64,000 bases of DNA from Variovorax ginsengisoli. GTDB lineage: Bacteria; Pseudomonadota; Gammaproteobacteria; Burkholderiales; Burkholderiaceae_C. Below the pieces are notes generated by a model that searched no databases, was not told the DNA's origin, and saw only the letters and a list, made by a program, of their open reading frames with translations. Positions 54,634 to 62,391 of this stretch are shown here, piece after piece. Where the stretch lies: contig NZ_RCZJ01000003.1 of assembly GCF_006438845.1 (NCBI RefSeq), forward strand, positions 464,353 through 528,352, in the 5' to 3' direction. Numbering within the stretch: the first letter of the stretch is position 1; each line of letters starts with the position of its first letter. The translations under genes and the position numbers were made by a program.

Positions 54634-55611
54634 TTACTTCTTGGGGGAGACGATGGGCGTCAGCGGGCCGTTGCCGCCGAGGAAGGAGATCAGGTTGTCC
54701 GCCGCCAGATCGGCCATTGCGCGGCGGGTAGGAATGGTCGCGCTGGCGATGTGCGGCGTGAGCACCACGTTCGTCACGGTGAGCAGCGAGGGGTTGACCG
54801 CCGGCTCGCCCTCGAACACATCGAGGCCGGCCGCCGCGATGGTCCGGTCGCGCAGCGCCTCGGCCAGGGCCGCGTCGTCGACGATGCCGCCGCGCGCCAG
54901 GTTCACCAGCGTGGCGGTCGGCTTCATCTGCTTGAGTTCGGCGGCGCCGATGGCGTGGTGCGCGGCCGGCGAATACGGCAGCACCAGCACCAGGTGGTCA
55001 GCGCTTTTCAGCAGCTCTTCCTTGCTCACGTAGCTGGCACGCAGCTCGGATTCGATCGATGCGTCCAGCCTCGAACGGTTGTGATAGATCACCTTCATGC
55101 CGAAGCCGAGCGCGCCACGCCGTGCGATGCCTTGCCCGATGCGGCCCATGCCCAGGATGCCCAGTGTGCTGCCGTGCACGTCGGAGCCGGCGAACATGTC
55201 GTAGCTCCACTTCTTCCACTCGCCGCGTCGCAGGAAATGCTCGCTTTCGGTGATGCGACGCGCGGTCGCCATCAGCAAGGCAAAGCCGAAGTCGGCGGTG
55301 GTTTCGGTCAGCACATCGGGCGCGTTGGTGGCCATCACGCCGTGCCGCGCCATCGCGTCGACGTCGAAGTTGTTGTAGCCCACGGCCATGTTGGCGCAGA
55401 TCTTGAGGTCGGGGCATGCAGCGAGCAACGCCTCGTCGATTTTCACGCTGCCGGTGGTGAACGCACCCTGCTTGCCCTGCAGGCGGCGGATCAGTTCCTC
55501 GCTCGACCACTCGGCATCGTCGGTGTTCGCCTCCACGTCGAAATGCTGCTTGAGCTTGTCGATGGTCTCGGGGAAGACGGCACGGGTGACGAGGACGCGG
55601 GGTTTCGACAT
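54634..55611 (-). CDS. ghrB: D-2-hydroxyacid dehydrogenase (glyoxylate/hydroxypyruvate reductase type)
   Basis: 325 residues from ATG 55611, which has AGGAG at good spacing. TTG 55617 is not needed. The NAD(P) site LGILGMGRIGQGIARRGALGFG is followed by Asn-Arg-Ser, suggesting NADPH. The catalytic Arg (NLARGGIVDD), Glu (DVFEGEP) and His (LTPHIASAT) are all present. It reduces glyoxylate or hydroxypyruvate to glycolate or D-glycerate. It follows the antiporter gene after 15 bases on the same strand. Confidence 0.92.
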   Translation of the reverse strand: MSKPRVLVTRAVFPETIDKLKQHFDVEANTDDAEWSSEELIRRLQGKQGAFTTGSVKIDEALLAACPDLKICANMAVGYNNFDVDAMARHGVMATNAPDVLTETTADFGFALLMATARRITESEHFLRRGEWKKWSYDMFAGSDVHGSTLGILGMGRIGQGIARRGALGFGMKVIYHNRSRLDASIESELRASYVSKEELLKSADHLVLVLPYSPAAHHAIGAAELKQMKPTATLVNLARGGIVDDAALAEALRDRTIAAAGLDVFEGEPAVNPSLLTVTNVVLTPHIASATIPTRRAMADLAADNLISFLGGNGPLTPIVSPKK

Positions 55612-55626
55612 GGGCAACTCCTGAAA

Positions 55627-57042
55627 TCAGCGGAAGAAGAGGAAGGTGACGGCGACGAAGAGCGGGATCAGGCAGGCGCCCGACCAGGCCATGTAGCCGA
55701 AGAAGCTGGGCATGCGCACGCCACGGTCTTCGGCGATCGCCTTGACCATGAGGTTGGGCGCATTGCCGATGTAGGTGTTGGCGCCCATGAAGACAGCGCC
55801 GGCCGAGATGGCCGCGAGCGTGCTCGCATAGGTGGTCATGAGCGTGGCCGGATCGCCGCCTGCCGTGTTGAAGAACACCAGGTAGGTGGGCGCGTTGTCC
55901 AGGAAGGAACTGAGCGCACCGGTGGCCCAAAAGTACATCGCAGGATCGGGCGTGCCATCGGGCCGCGTGACGGCGGCCACCACGGCGCCGAATGGCCCGC
56001 TCGTGCCGGCCTTGAGCATGGCGATGACGGGCACGATGGTGAGGAAGATGCCGGCGAAGAGCTTTGCGACCTCGGCCATCGGGCCCCAGCCGAACTGGTT
56101 GTCGGCATGCACGGTGCCGGGCGTGATCTTCAGCGACAGCAGCGTGATGACGATCAGGCCGACGTCGCGCAGCAGGCCGGGCAGGCCGACCGGCGTACCG
56201 TAGATGTCGAAGACCACATCGGACTTCCAGGTGCCGCTCATCAGCACCAGGGCGATCACCGCCGCCAACAGCCAGAAGTTGACCGCGCCGTCGAAGCCGA
56301 TGCGCCGGGTGTCGGGCGTGGGGTCGACCGGCAACACGCCTTCCTTGCCGTAGTAGTAACGATCGATGAGCCAGAACATCGCGAGCAAGGCACCGGCCAC
56401 GAACAGCGTGTCGGGCAGGATGTTGCGTGCCGTCCAGAAGAACTCGACACCCTTCAGGAAGCCCAGGAACAGCGGCGGATCGCCCAGGGGCGTGAGCGAG
56501 CCGCCGACATTGGACACGATGAAGATGAAGAAGACGACGACGTGCGCCTTGTGCTTTCGGTCGTCGTTGGCGCGAATGAGCGGCCGGATCAGCAGCATCG
56601 ACGCGCCAGTCGTTCCCATCAGGCTGGCGAGCACCGCGCCGATCGCGAGAATCGCAACGTTGAGTCCCGGTGCGCCGTGCAGGTTGCCCCGGATGTGGAT
56701 GCCTCCTGCCACGGTGAACAGCGCGGTCAAGAGAATGATGAACGGAACGTATTCCGCCAACAGCGCATGCGTGAGCTGCGCCCCTGCAAGTGGCACGCCG
56801 AAGAACAACGCGAAAGGCCCCAGAAAGGCCAGCGACCACGCGGCGGTGACCTTGCCGAAATGGTGATGCCAGAACACGGGTGCGAGGAGCGGCATCAGCG
56901 CGATCGACAGCAGCAGCCCAGCAAAAGGCACACCCCACAACGGAGACAGGCTGCCGCCGTCGAACTCGGCCGCTTGCGCCAGGGCAGGCGCCAACAACGG
57001 CAGCGCGACCAGCGCCAGACGGCGCAACACGTTCTTCATCAT
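55627..57042 (-). CDS. Sodium:proton antiporter, NhaD-like
   Basis: 471 residues with a likely cleavable or signal-anchor N-terminus (LVALPLLAPALAQAA) and about 11-12 helices. The helices contain polar motifs typical of the ion transporter superfamily: GDPPLFLGFLKG, TGASMLLIRPLIRAN, SSFLDNAPTYLVFFN, GANTYIGNAPNLMVKAIAE. It exchanges Na+ or Li+ for H+. It is located between pncB and ghrB, all on the minus strand. Confidence 0.87.
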   Translation of the reverse strand: MMKNVLRRLALVALPLLAPALAQAAEFDGGSLSPLWGVPFAGLLLSIALMPLLAPVFWHHHFGKVTAAWSLAFLGPFALFFGVPLAGAQLTHALLAEYVPFIILLTALFTVAGGIHIRGNLHGAPGLNVAILAIGAVLASLMGTTGASMLLIRPLIRANDDRKHKAHVVVFFIFIVSNVGGSLTPLGDPPLFLGFLKGVEFFWTARNILPDTLFVAGALLAMFWLIDRYYYGKEGVLPVDPTPDTRRIGFDGAVNFWLLAAVIALVLMSGTWKSDVVFDIYGTPVGLPGLLRDVGLIVITLLSLKITPGTVHADNQFGWGPMAEVAKLFAGIFLTIVPVIAMLKAGTSGPFGAVVAAVTRPDGTPDPAMYFWATGALSSFLDNAPTYLVFFNTAGGDPATLMTTYASTLAAISAGAVFMGANTYIGNAPNLMVKAIAEDRGVRMPSFFGYMAWSGACLIPLFVAVTFLFFR

Positions 57043-57064
57043 TCGGTGAACTTTCAGGGTCGTG

Positions 57065-58264
57065 TCAGACGATCTCGAAGACCTGGCGGAGGTAGGCCAG
57101 GTACTTCTCGTCGTCGCACATGTTCTTCGACGGCGTATCGGACAGCTTGGCCACTGGCTGGTCGTTGCAGCGGATCATCTTGATGACGATCTGCAGCGGT
57201 TCGTAGCCGAGGTCGTTGGTGAGGTTGGTGCCGATACCGAAGGCCAGCTGGCACCGTCCGCGGAACTGCTGATAGAGCTCGATGGTGCGCGGCACCGTCA
57301 GTCCGTCGCTGAAGATCAGCGTCTTGGTCAAGGGGTCGACGCGCTTGGCGATGTAGTGCGCCAGCATGCGCTCGCCCCACTGGAACGGGTCGCCGCTGTC
57401 ATGGCGCGCACCGTCGAAGAGCTTGCAGAAATACAGATCGAAGTCCCGCAGGAAGGCGCTCATGCCGTACACGTCGGACAATGCGATGCCAAGGTCGCCG
57501 CGGTACTCCCGCGCCCACGACTCGAAGCCGAAAATTTGGCTGTCGCGCAGCCGCGGGCCGAGCGCCTGGCAGGCCTGGAGATATTCGTGCGCCATGGTGC
57601 CCAGCGGGATCAGGCCGAGCTTCATGGCATACAGCACGTTGCTGGTACCGGCGAACTGAGGCAGCTTTGCGCCGAGTTGCACCGGTGCCGTGACCGCGCC
57701 CAGGCGGGAGATCAGGGTGCGCAGCACTTCTTCATGCCAATCCTTCGAGAAGCGACGACGGGTGCCGTAATCCGCGATCTTGAGGTCGGACAAACCATCG
57801 GCCTGCAACTCGGTGATCTTGGTCTCGAGGCGGCGCCGCCCTTCCTCGAAGTTGGCCTGCTTCTGCGTGTTGCGAAAGTAGACCTCGTTGACGATCGCCA
57901 GAACCGGGATCTCGAAAAGGATCGTGTGCAACCAGGGTCCCTTGATGCTGATATCGAGTTCACCTGAGGGCAACGGCGTGATGTCGATGTACTTCTCGTT
58001 CAGCCGGAACAGGCCGAGGAAGTCGACGAAATCGCTCTTGATGAAGCGCATCGATCGAAGGTAGGCCAGTTCGGCATCGCGGAATTGCAGCGAGCAGAGT
58101 GCGCGGACTTCTTCGCGAATCTCGCTCGCAAAACGGGCCAGGTCGACACCCGGGTTGCGGCACTTGAAGCGGTACTCCACGCGGGCGCCGGGAAAGTGAT
58201 GCAGCACCACCTGCATCATCGTGAATTTATAGAGGTCGGTGTCGAGCAGGCTGTGAATGATCAT
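57065..58264 (-). CDS. pncB: Nicotinate phosphoribosyltransferase
   Basis: 399 residues from ATG 58264. Type I enzyme of the NAD salvage pathway, joining nicotinate and PRPP with ATP. Visible blocks are [45 protein letters not shown] and [16 protein letters not shown], then [20 protein letters not shown] with [13 protein letters not shown] close to the end. Length is as in E. coli PncB. The 204 bases to csbD hold nothing but possible divergent promoters. Confidence 0.95.
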   Translation of the reverse strand: MIIHSLLDTDLYKFTMMQVVLHHFPGARVEYRFKCRNPGVDLARFASEIREEVRALCSLQFRDAELAYLRSMRFIKSDFVDFLGLFRLNEKYIDITPLPSGELDISIKGPWLHTILFEIPVLAIVNEVYFRNTQKQANFEEGRRRLETKITELQADGLSDLKIADYGTRRRFSKDWHEEVLRTLISRLGAVTAPVQLGAKLPQFAGTSNVLYAMKLGLIPLGTMAHEYLQACQALGPRLRDSQIFGFESWAREYRGDLGIALSDVYGMSAFLRDFDLYFCKLFDGARHDSGDPFQWGERMLAHYIAKRVDPLTKTLIFSDGLTVPRTIELYQQFRGRCQLAFGIGTNLTNDLGYEPLQIVIKMIRCNDQPVAKLSDTPSKNMCDDEKYLAYLRQVFEIV

Positions 58265-58468
58265 GGTGCGGCGCGCGTTGTCTCTGGTCTCGGGTGTCGG
58301 CGTGCGCTCGATTATCACGGCCCCCGTCGGCTTGTGCCTACGGGGCCCGACCGGGGCGTCCTACCGGCGCTTCGGGCGGCCGGCACGACATTTCGTTCAC
58401 GCCAACCGGAGGCACCTTTCAACGGGTCACGAGGTTGGCGAATTGCATCATTCACGAAGGAGATCGTC

Positions 58469-58702
58469 ATGAACAAAGACACAGTCGAAGGCAACTGGAA
58501 GCAGCTCAAGGGCAAGGTCAAGGAGCAATGGGGCAAGCTGACCGATGACGACTTTGATGTCATCGCCGGCAAGCGCGACCAGCTACTGGGCCGCATCCAG
58601 GAGCGCCATGGCATCAGCCGTGAAGAAGCCGAGACTCAGGTCAAGACCTGGGAAAGTGCCGAAGGCCGGACGCCCGCCGCACTCTGGTTCGAAAAGTACT
58701 GA
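58469..58702 (+). CDS. CsbD family stress protein
   Basis: 77 residues. The CsbD domain starts NKDTVEGNWKQLKGKVKEQWGKLTDDDFDVI and continues GKRDQLLGRIQERHGISREEAETQV. Ribosome site GAAGGAGA precedes the ATG. CsbD proteins are small, highly hydrophilic and induced by general stress. No biochemical activity is firmly known. A secreted Lys-rich protein gene follows. Confidence 0.92.
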   Translation: MNKDTVEGNWKQLKGKVKEQWGKLTDDDFDVIAGKRDQLLGRIQERHGISREEAETQVKTWESAEGRTPAALWFEKY

Positions 58703-58783
58703 TTCTTCCTCGCCGGGCGTGACCATCGCGCCCGACTACATTCCCCAAAAAAACCATTCCAGCAATATCAACGGAGAAACCCA

Positions 58784-59188
58784 ATGAAAAAACATCTGCT
58801 CATGCTCGCCATCGCTTCGACCTGCTTCATCGGCGCCCAAGCCGGTGCAATGACCAAGGACGAACACAAGGTGGCCAAGGAAAAGATCGAGGCCGACTAC
58901 AAGGTCGCGAAGGCACAGTGCGACACCATGAAGGACAACGCCAAGGATGTGTGCCAGAAGGAAGCGTCCGGCACCCAGAAGGTTGCGAAGGCTGAGCTGG
59001 AACAACAGTACAAGCCATCCGACTCCCACGCCCGCAAGGTCGCTGAAGAAAAGGTCGCCATGACCTACGACGTCGCCAAGGAAAAGTGCGACGACCAGAC
59101 TGGCGACGCTAAAAGCGCTTGCGTGAAGCAAGCCAAGGCCGACGAGGCCAAGGGCAAGGCCGACATCAAGGCCATGAAGAAGATGTAA
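58784..59188 (+). CDS. Lys/Ala-rich secreted protein of unknown function
   Basis: 134 residues. Signal peptide 1-20 ends AQAGA. The mature protein is made of charged helices with repeating KVAKEKIEADYKVAKAQCD and KVAEEKVAMTYDVAKEKCD units, giving two internal copies of about 55 residues. Each has a Cys pair spaced 14 residues (KAQCDTMKDN to VCQKEA). It is not related to a family I can name. It is probably a periplasmic helical stress or envelope protein. It is 81 bases after csbD and may be co-regulated. Confidence 0.8.
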   Translation: MKKHLLMLAIASTCFIGAQAGAMTKDEHKVAKEKIEADYKVAKAQCDTMKDNAKDVCQKEASGTQKVAKAELEQQYKPSDSHARKVAEEKVAMTYDVAKEKCDDQTGDAKSACVKQAKADEAKGKADIKAMKKM

Positions 59189-59213
59189 GCACCGGACTTT
59201 CAGTCCGACTTGC

Positions 59214-59236
59214 GACGGCGCCTTCGGGCGCCGTTT
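59214..59236. terminator. Hairpin between convergent genes
   Basis: Stem ACGGCGCC/GGCGCCGT with TTCG tetraloop and a short TTT. A modest terminator between the secreted protein gene and the thioesterase. Confidence 0.6.
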
Positions 59237-59241
59237 CTCGT

Positions 59242-59682
59242 TCAGGTCTGTAGCGTTTCGATCAAGCGCCGCAGGGCGGCTGGCAATGGCACCGGGCGGC
59301 GCGTGTCGCGATCGACATACACGTGCACGAAGTGCCCCTGGGCAGCGGCTTCAAGGGCACCTTCGGCGAATACACCAATGTCATACCGAACGCTGCTCGT
59401 ACCGGCATGGGCAACGCGGACTCCGATGTCCACGGTTTGCGGGAATGCCACGGGCGCGAAATAGTTGCAGTGGGTTTCAACGACAAAACCGATGGTGGTC
59501 CCGCTGTGGATATCGAGCACGCCACGGTCGATCAGCATCGCATTGACCGCCGTGTCGAACCAGCCGTAATAGACGACGTTGTTGACGTGCCCGTACATGT
59601 CGTTGTCGGCCCAGCGCGTGGGGATGGTGCGAAAGGCGCGATAGGCGCTGCGGTGGGTCGGTTCGGGGCGTGAAGACGTCAT
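59242..59682 (-). CDS. Acyl-CoA thioesterase, 4-hydroxybenzoyl-CoA thioesterase type
   Basis: 146 residues. Single hotdog domain with [25 protein letters not shown], the family signature with catalytic Asp at the start of the helix (the Asp of NDMYGHVNN). It then has [23 protein letters not shown] and a C-terminal strand. It hydrolyses a short or aromatic acyl-CoA. The substrate is unknown. It is alone on its strand here. Confidence 0.9.
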   Translation of the reverse strand: MTSSRPEPTHRSAYRAFRTIPTRWADNDMYGHVNNVVYYGWFDTAVNAMLIDRGVLDIHSGTTIGFVVETHCNYFAPVAFPQTVDIGVRVAHAGTSSVRYDIGVFAEGALEAAAQGHFVHVYVDRDTRRPVPLPAALRRLIETLQT

Positions 59683-59790
59683 GGCGCGGCATTCTGCCAG
59701 TGCAGCCTGGGTGGTTCAGAGACGCTGAAAGACGCTCTCGGCGGTTTTAGAAAGCACGTTCTAAATTGCCTGATGCACGGTCCGAACCGC

Positions 59791-59818
59791 TTGCCCGCTG
59801 CGCTGAGCTGCCTATACT
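59791..59818 (+). promoter_or_regulatory. Putative sigma-70 promoter of the phasin gene
   Basis: TTGCCC and TATACT with 16 bases between. The sequence TGCTGCACCGCA at 59826-59837, just downstream of the -10, resembles TGC-rich PhaR sites. Confidence 0.4.
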
Positions 59819-59901
59819 TCAGTCATGCTGCACCGCAACATAAACGAGACAGGCGCAGCGCAAACGTGACCCATCCCTCCACCCTTACTGGAATCAATAC
59901 C

Positions 59902-60459
59902 ATGGCACTGACCGCTGACCAAATCCTCGCCGCCCAAAAGGCCAACCTCGAAACCTTGTTCGGCCTGACCACCAAGGCCTTCGAAGGCGTCGAAAAGCTT
60001 GTCGAATTGAACGTGACCGCCTCCAAGGCCGCCATGAGCGAAGTTGCAGGCACCGCCCAGGCCGTGCTGAGCGTCAAGGACGCTCAAGAGCTGCTCGCTC
60101 TGCAAGCCAGCCTGTTCCAGCCTCTGGCTGAAAAGACCGCCGCCTACAGCCGTCACCTGTACGACATCGCCCAGGGCACCGGCGCCGAGTTCGGCAAGGC
60201 TTTCGAAGCCAAGGCCGCCGAGGCCCAGCAGAACTTCGTCGGCATGGTCGACAGCGCCGCCAAGAATGCACCTGCCGGTTCCGAAACCGCCGTGGCCGTG
60301 ATGAAGAGCGCCGTGGCCGCCGCGAACAACGCCTTCGAATCCGTGCAAAAGGCCGTCAAGCAAGCGTCGGATGTGGCTGAAGCCAACTTCAACGCCGTGT
60401 CGACCACCGCTGTCAACGCAGCAAAGAGCACTGCCCAGACCGCTTCGCGCAAGCGCTGA
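59902..60459 (+). CDS. phaP: Phasin family protein
   Basis: 185 residues from ATG 59902. It is Ala-rich and helical throughout, with the phasin domain from about 5 to 110 ([41 protein letters not shown]) and a Lys/Ala tail. It coats polyhydroxyalkanoate granules. Its presence shows that the organism stores PHA. PHA synthase and PhaR are not in this window. A strong terminator follows. Confidence 0.94.
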   Translation: MALTADQILAAQKANLETLFGLTTKAFEGVEKLVELNVTASKAAMSEVAGTAQAVLSVKDAQELLALQASLFQPLAEKTAAYSRHLYDIAQGTGAEFGKAFEAKAAEAQQNFVGMVDSAAKNAPAGSETAVAVMKSAVAAANNAFESVQKAVKQASDVAEANFNAVSTTAVNAAKSTAQTASRKR

Positions 60460-60501
60460 GCCACCGCTCACGTCTCCTCGGGTCGTACGCGGCCCGGCTC
60501 G

Positions 60502-60530
60502 AAGGCCTCGTCCGCGGACGAGGCCTTTTT
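60502..60530 (+). terminator. Terminator after phaP
   Basis: Near-perfect palindrome AAGGCCTCGTCCG/CGGACGAGGCCTT followed by five T. Confidence 0.9.
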
Positions 60531-60602
60531 CGTGCGCTCGCCTTCTCGATGGGCGGTCCGCAGTCTTCGATAATCGGCGCTTCATATCCAGGAGACACGA
60601 AC

Positions 60603-61361
60603 ATGCAGATCGAAGGCAAGGTTTTCATCGTCACGGGCAGCGCGTCCGGGCTGGGCGAAGGCACCGCGCGCATGCTGGCGGCCCAGGGCGCCAAGGTGGT
60701 GGTGGCCGACATGCAGGCCGAGAAGGGCGAAGCGGTGGCACGCGAGATCGGCGGCGTGTTCGTTCGCTGCGACGTGACGCAGGAAGCCGATGGGCAAGCT
60801 GCGATCGAAGCGGCGCTCAAGCTCGGCAAGCTCGTGGGGCTGGTCAATTGCGCCGGCATCGCGATCGGCGAGAAGACTGTCGGCAAGAACGGACCGCACG
60901 GCCTGGCCGCCTTCGCCAAGACCGTGACCATCAACCTCATCGGCAGCTTCAACATGATCCGGCTCGCTGCCGACGCCATGGCCAAGAACGAGCCCGAAGC
61001 CACCGGCGAGCGGGGCGTCTTGATCTCCACCGCCTCGGTTGCAGCCTATGACGGCCAGATCGGGCAGGCTGCGTATGCCGCCTCGAAGGGCGGCGTGGTC
61101 GGCATGACGCTGCCGATCGCCCGCGACCTCGCGCGCAGCGGCATCCGCAACATGACGATCGCCCCAGGCATCTTCGGTACGCCGATGTTGTTCGGCATGC
61201 CGCAGGAAGTGCAGGATGCGCTGGCTGCCTCCGTGCCTTTCCCCTCGCGGCTGGGAACGCCCGACGACTACGCCAAGCTGGCCAAGCACATCATCGAGAA
61301 CGACATGCTCAACGGCGAGGTGATCCGCTTGGATGGCGCCATCCGCCTCGCGCCGAAGTGA
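60603..61361 (+). CDS. SDR family 3-hydroxyacyl-CoA dehydrogenase-like protein
   Basis: 252 residues. It resembles type-2 3-hydroxyacyl-CoA dehydrogenase: [32 protein letters not shown] (Asp for NAD), [28 protein letters not shown] (Ser, Tyr and Lys intact). The [19 protein letters not shown] segment is typical of that subgroup. It probably takes part in fatty acid or branched amino acid breakdown. ATG 60603 is preceded by CAGGAGACA. Confidence 0.92.
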   Translation: MQIEGKVFIVTGSASGLGEGTARMLAAQGAKVVVADMQAEKGEAVAREIGGVFVRCDVTQEADGQAAIEAALKLGKLVGLVNCAGIAIGEKTVGKNGPHGLAAFAKTVTINLIGSFNMIRLAADAMAKNEPEATGERGVLISTASVAAYDGQIGQAAYAASKGGVVGMTLPIARDLARSGIRNMTIAPGIFGTPMLFGMPQEVQDALAASVPFPSRLGTPDDYAKLAKHIIENDMLNGEVIRLDGAIRLAPK

Positions 61362-61373
61362 CGTCGCTGCCGG

Positions 61374-62276
61374 CTACCGCGTGATCACGGCGGGCTGCGG
61401 CTCGGCGCTCCCGGTGCGCTCGAGCCGCTCGTATTGCGCGATGACCTGTGCGCCGAAAAGCACCAGCGTGGCGGCGATCTCCAGGCTCAGCAGCACGACG
61501 ATCGCCGTGGTCAGCGACCCGTAGACGACACTCACCTGCGACAGCGTCGAGAAATACCACACCAACAGGTGACGGGTGAGCTCCCACAGCAGCGTGGCGG
61601 TGACGCCACCCAGGAGCGCATGGCGCAGCGACAGGCGCCCCACCGGCATCACCAGGTAGAGCGACGTCAGCATGAAGACCTCGCCCGCCAGGCCGAGCAG
61701 GTACAGCAGCACGCCGGATACGCCGGAAAGCGACCAGCTGTAGCCGAACAGATCGACGCTCTCCTGCCCGATCAGTTGCAGCGCACCTGACACTAATGTC
61801 GCCAGCAGCAGACCGATGCACAGGCAGAAGATGTAGATGTAGGGCATCACCGCAGACACCAGGAAGTGGCGCGAGCGCTCGGCCTTGCGGTGATGAAAGA
61901 TCACCGCCATCGCGCTTTCGAGCACGGTGAAGGCCAGCGAGCTGAAGAAGATCATGGTGACGAGCAGCACCGGTCCGAGCACGTCGCGATGCGCCAGGAA
62001 GTTGCGAAGCTCCGACACCACCGCGCGCGATTGGCCCGGCAACAGCCACTCGAGGTAGCGCCCGACCGTGGCGAGCAGTTCGGCCTGCTCGATCAGGTGC
62101 GACATCGCAATCACGCTCAGGATCAACAGCGGCACCATCGACAGCAGCGCGTAATAGGCCACCGCGCCGGCCAGCAATAAGCCCTGGTTGGCTCTGAAAC
62201 TCTTGAGCGCCGACCAGAGAAACTTGAGCGGATGGCGCAGCAGCGGTGCGGCGTGGGCAATAGAAGATCTGATCAT
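61374..62276 (-). CDS. YihY/virulence factor BrkB family membrane protein
   Basis: 300 residues with about six helices. Family features are ANQGLLLAGAVAYYALLSMVPLLILSVI near the start and LPYIYIFCLCIGLLLATLV-type helices. It ends with the YihY pattern SVVYGSLTTAIVVLLSLEIAATLVLFGAQVIAQY. It had been called RNase BN, but that is a mis-assignment from older work. The actual function is unknown. It is convergent with the SDR gene and divergent from dnaG. Confidence 0.92.
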   Translation of the reverse strand: MIRSSIAHAAPLLRHPLKFLWSALKSFRANQGLLLAGAVAYYALLSMVPLLILSVIAMSHLIEQAELLATVGRYLEWLLPGQSRAVVSELRNFLAHRDVLGPVLLVTMIFFSSLAFTVLESAMAVIFHHRKAERSRHFLVSAVMPYIYIFCLCIGLLLATLVSGALQLIGQESVDLFGYSWSLSGVSGVLLYLLGLAGEVFMLTSLYLVMPVGRLSLRHALLGGVTATLLWELTRHLLVWYFSTLSQVSVVYGSLTTAIVVLLSLEIAATLVLFGAQVIAQYERLERTGSAEPQPAVITR

Positions 62277-62391
62277 GGCTTGGCGTCGGGTGCGGTCAGT
62301 ATGCCGCCGGACGACGACACAGCAGTGGCGACGCGGAAGTGGCGAGCTCGTTGCCGCAGGTCATGCGTATGATTTGCCGCTCCGCGCCGCC

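Noticed and set aside
54751-57183. 810-codon open frame on the plus strand opposite ghrB and the NhaD-like gene
   Set aside because: Composition is rich in His/Arg/Asp/Glu/Gln with no domain, and it mirrors two well-supported genes.
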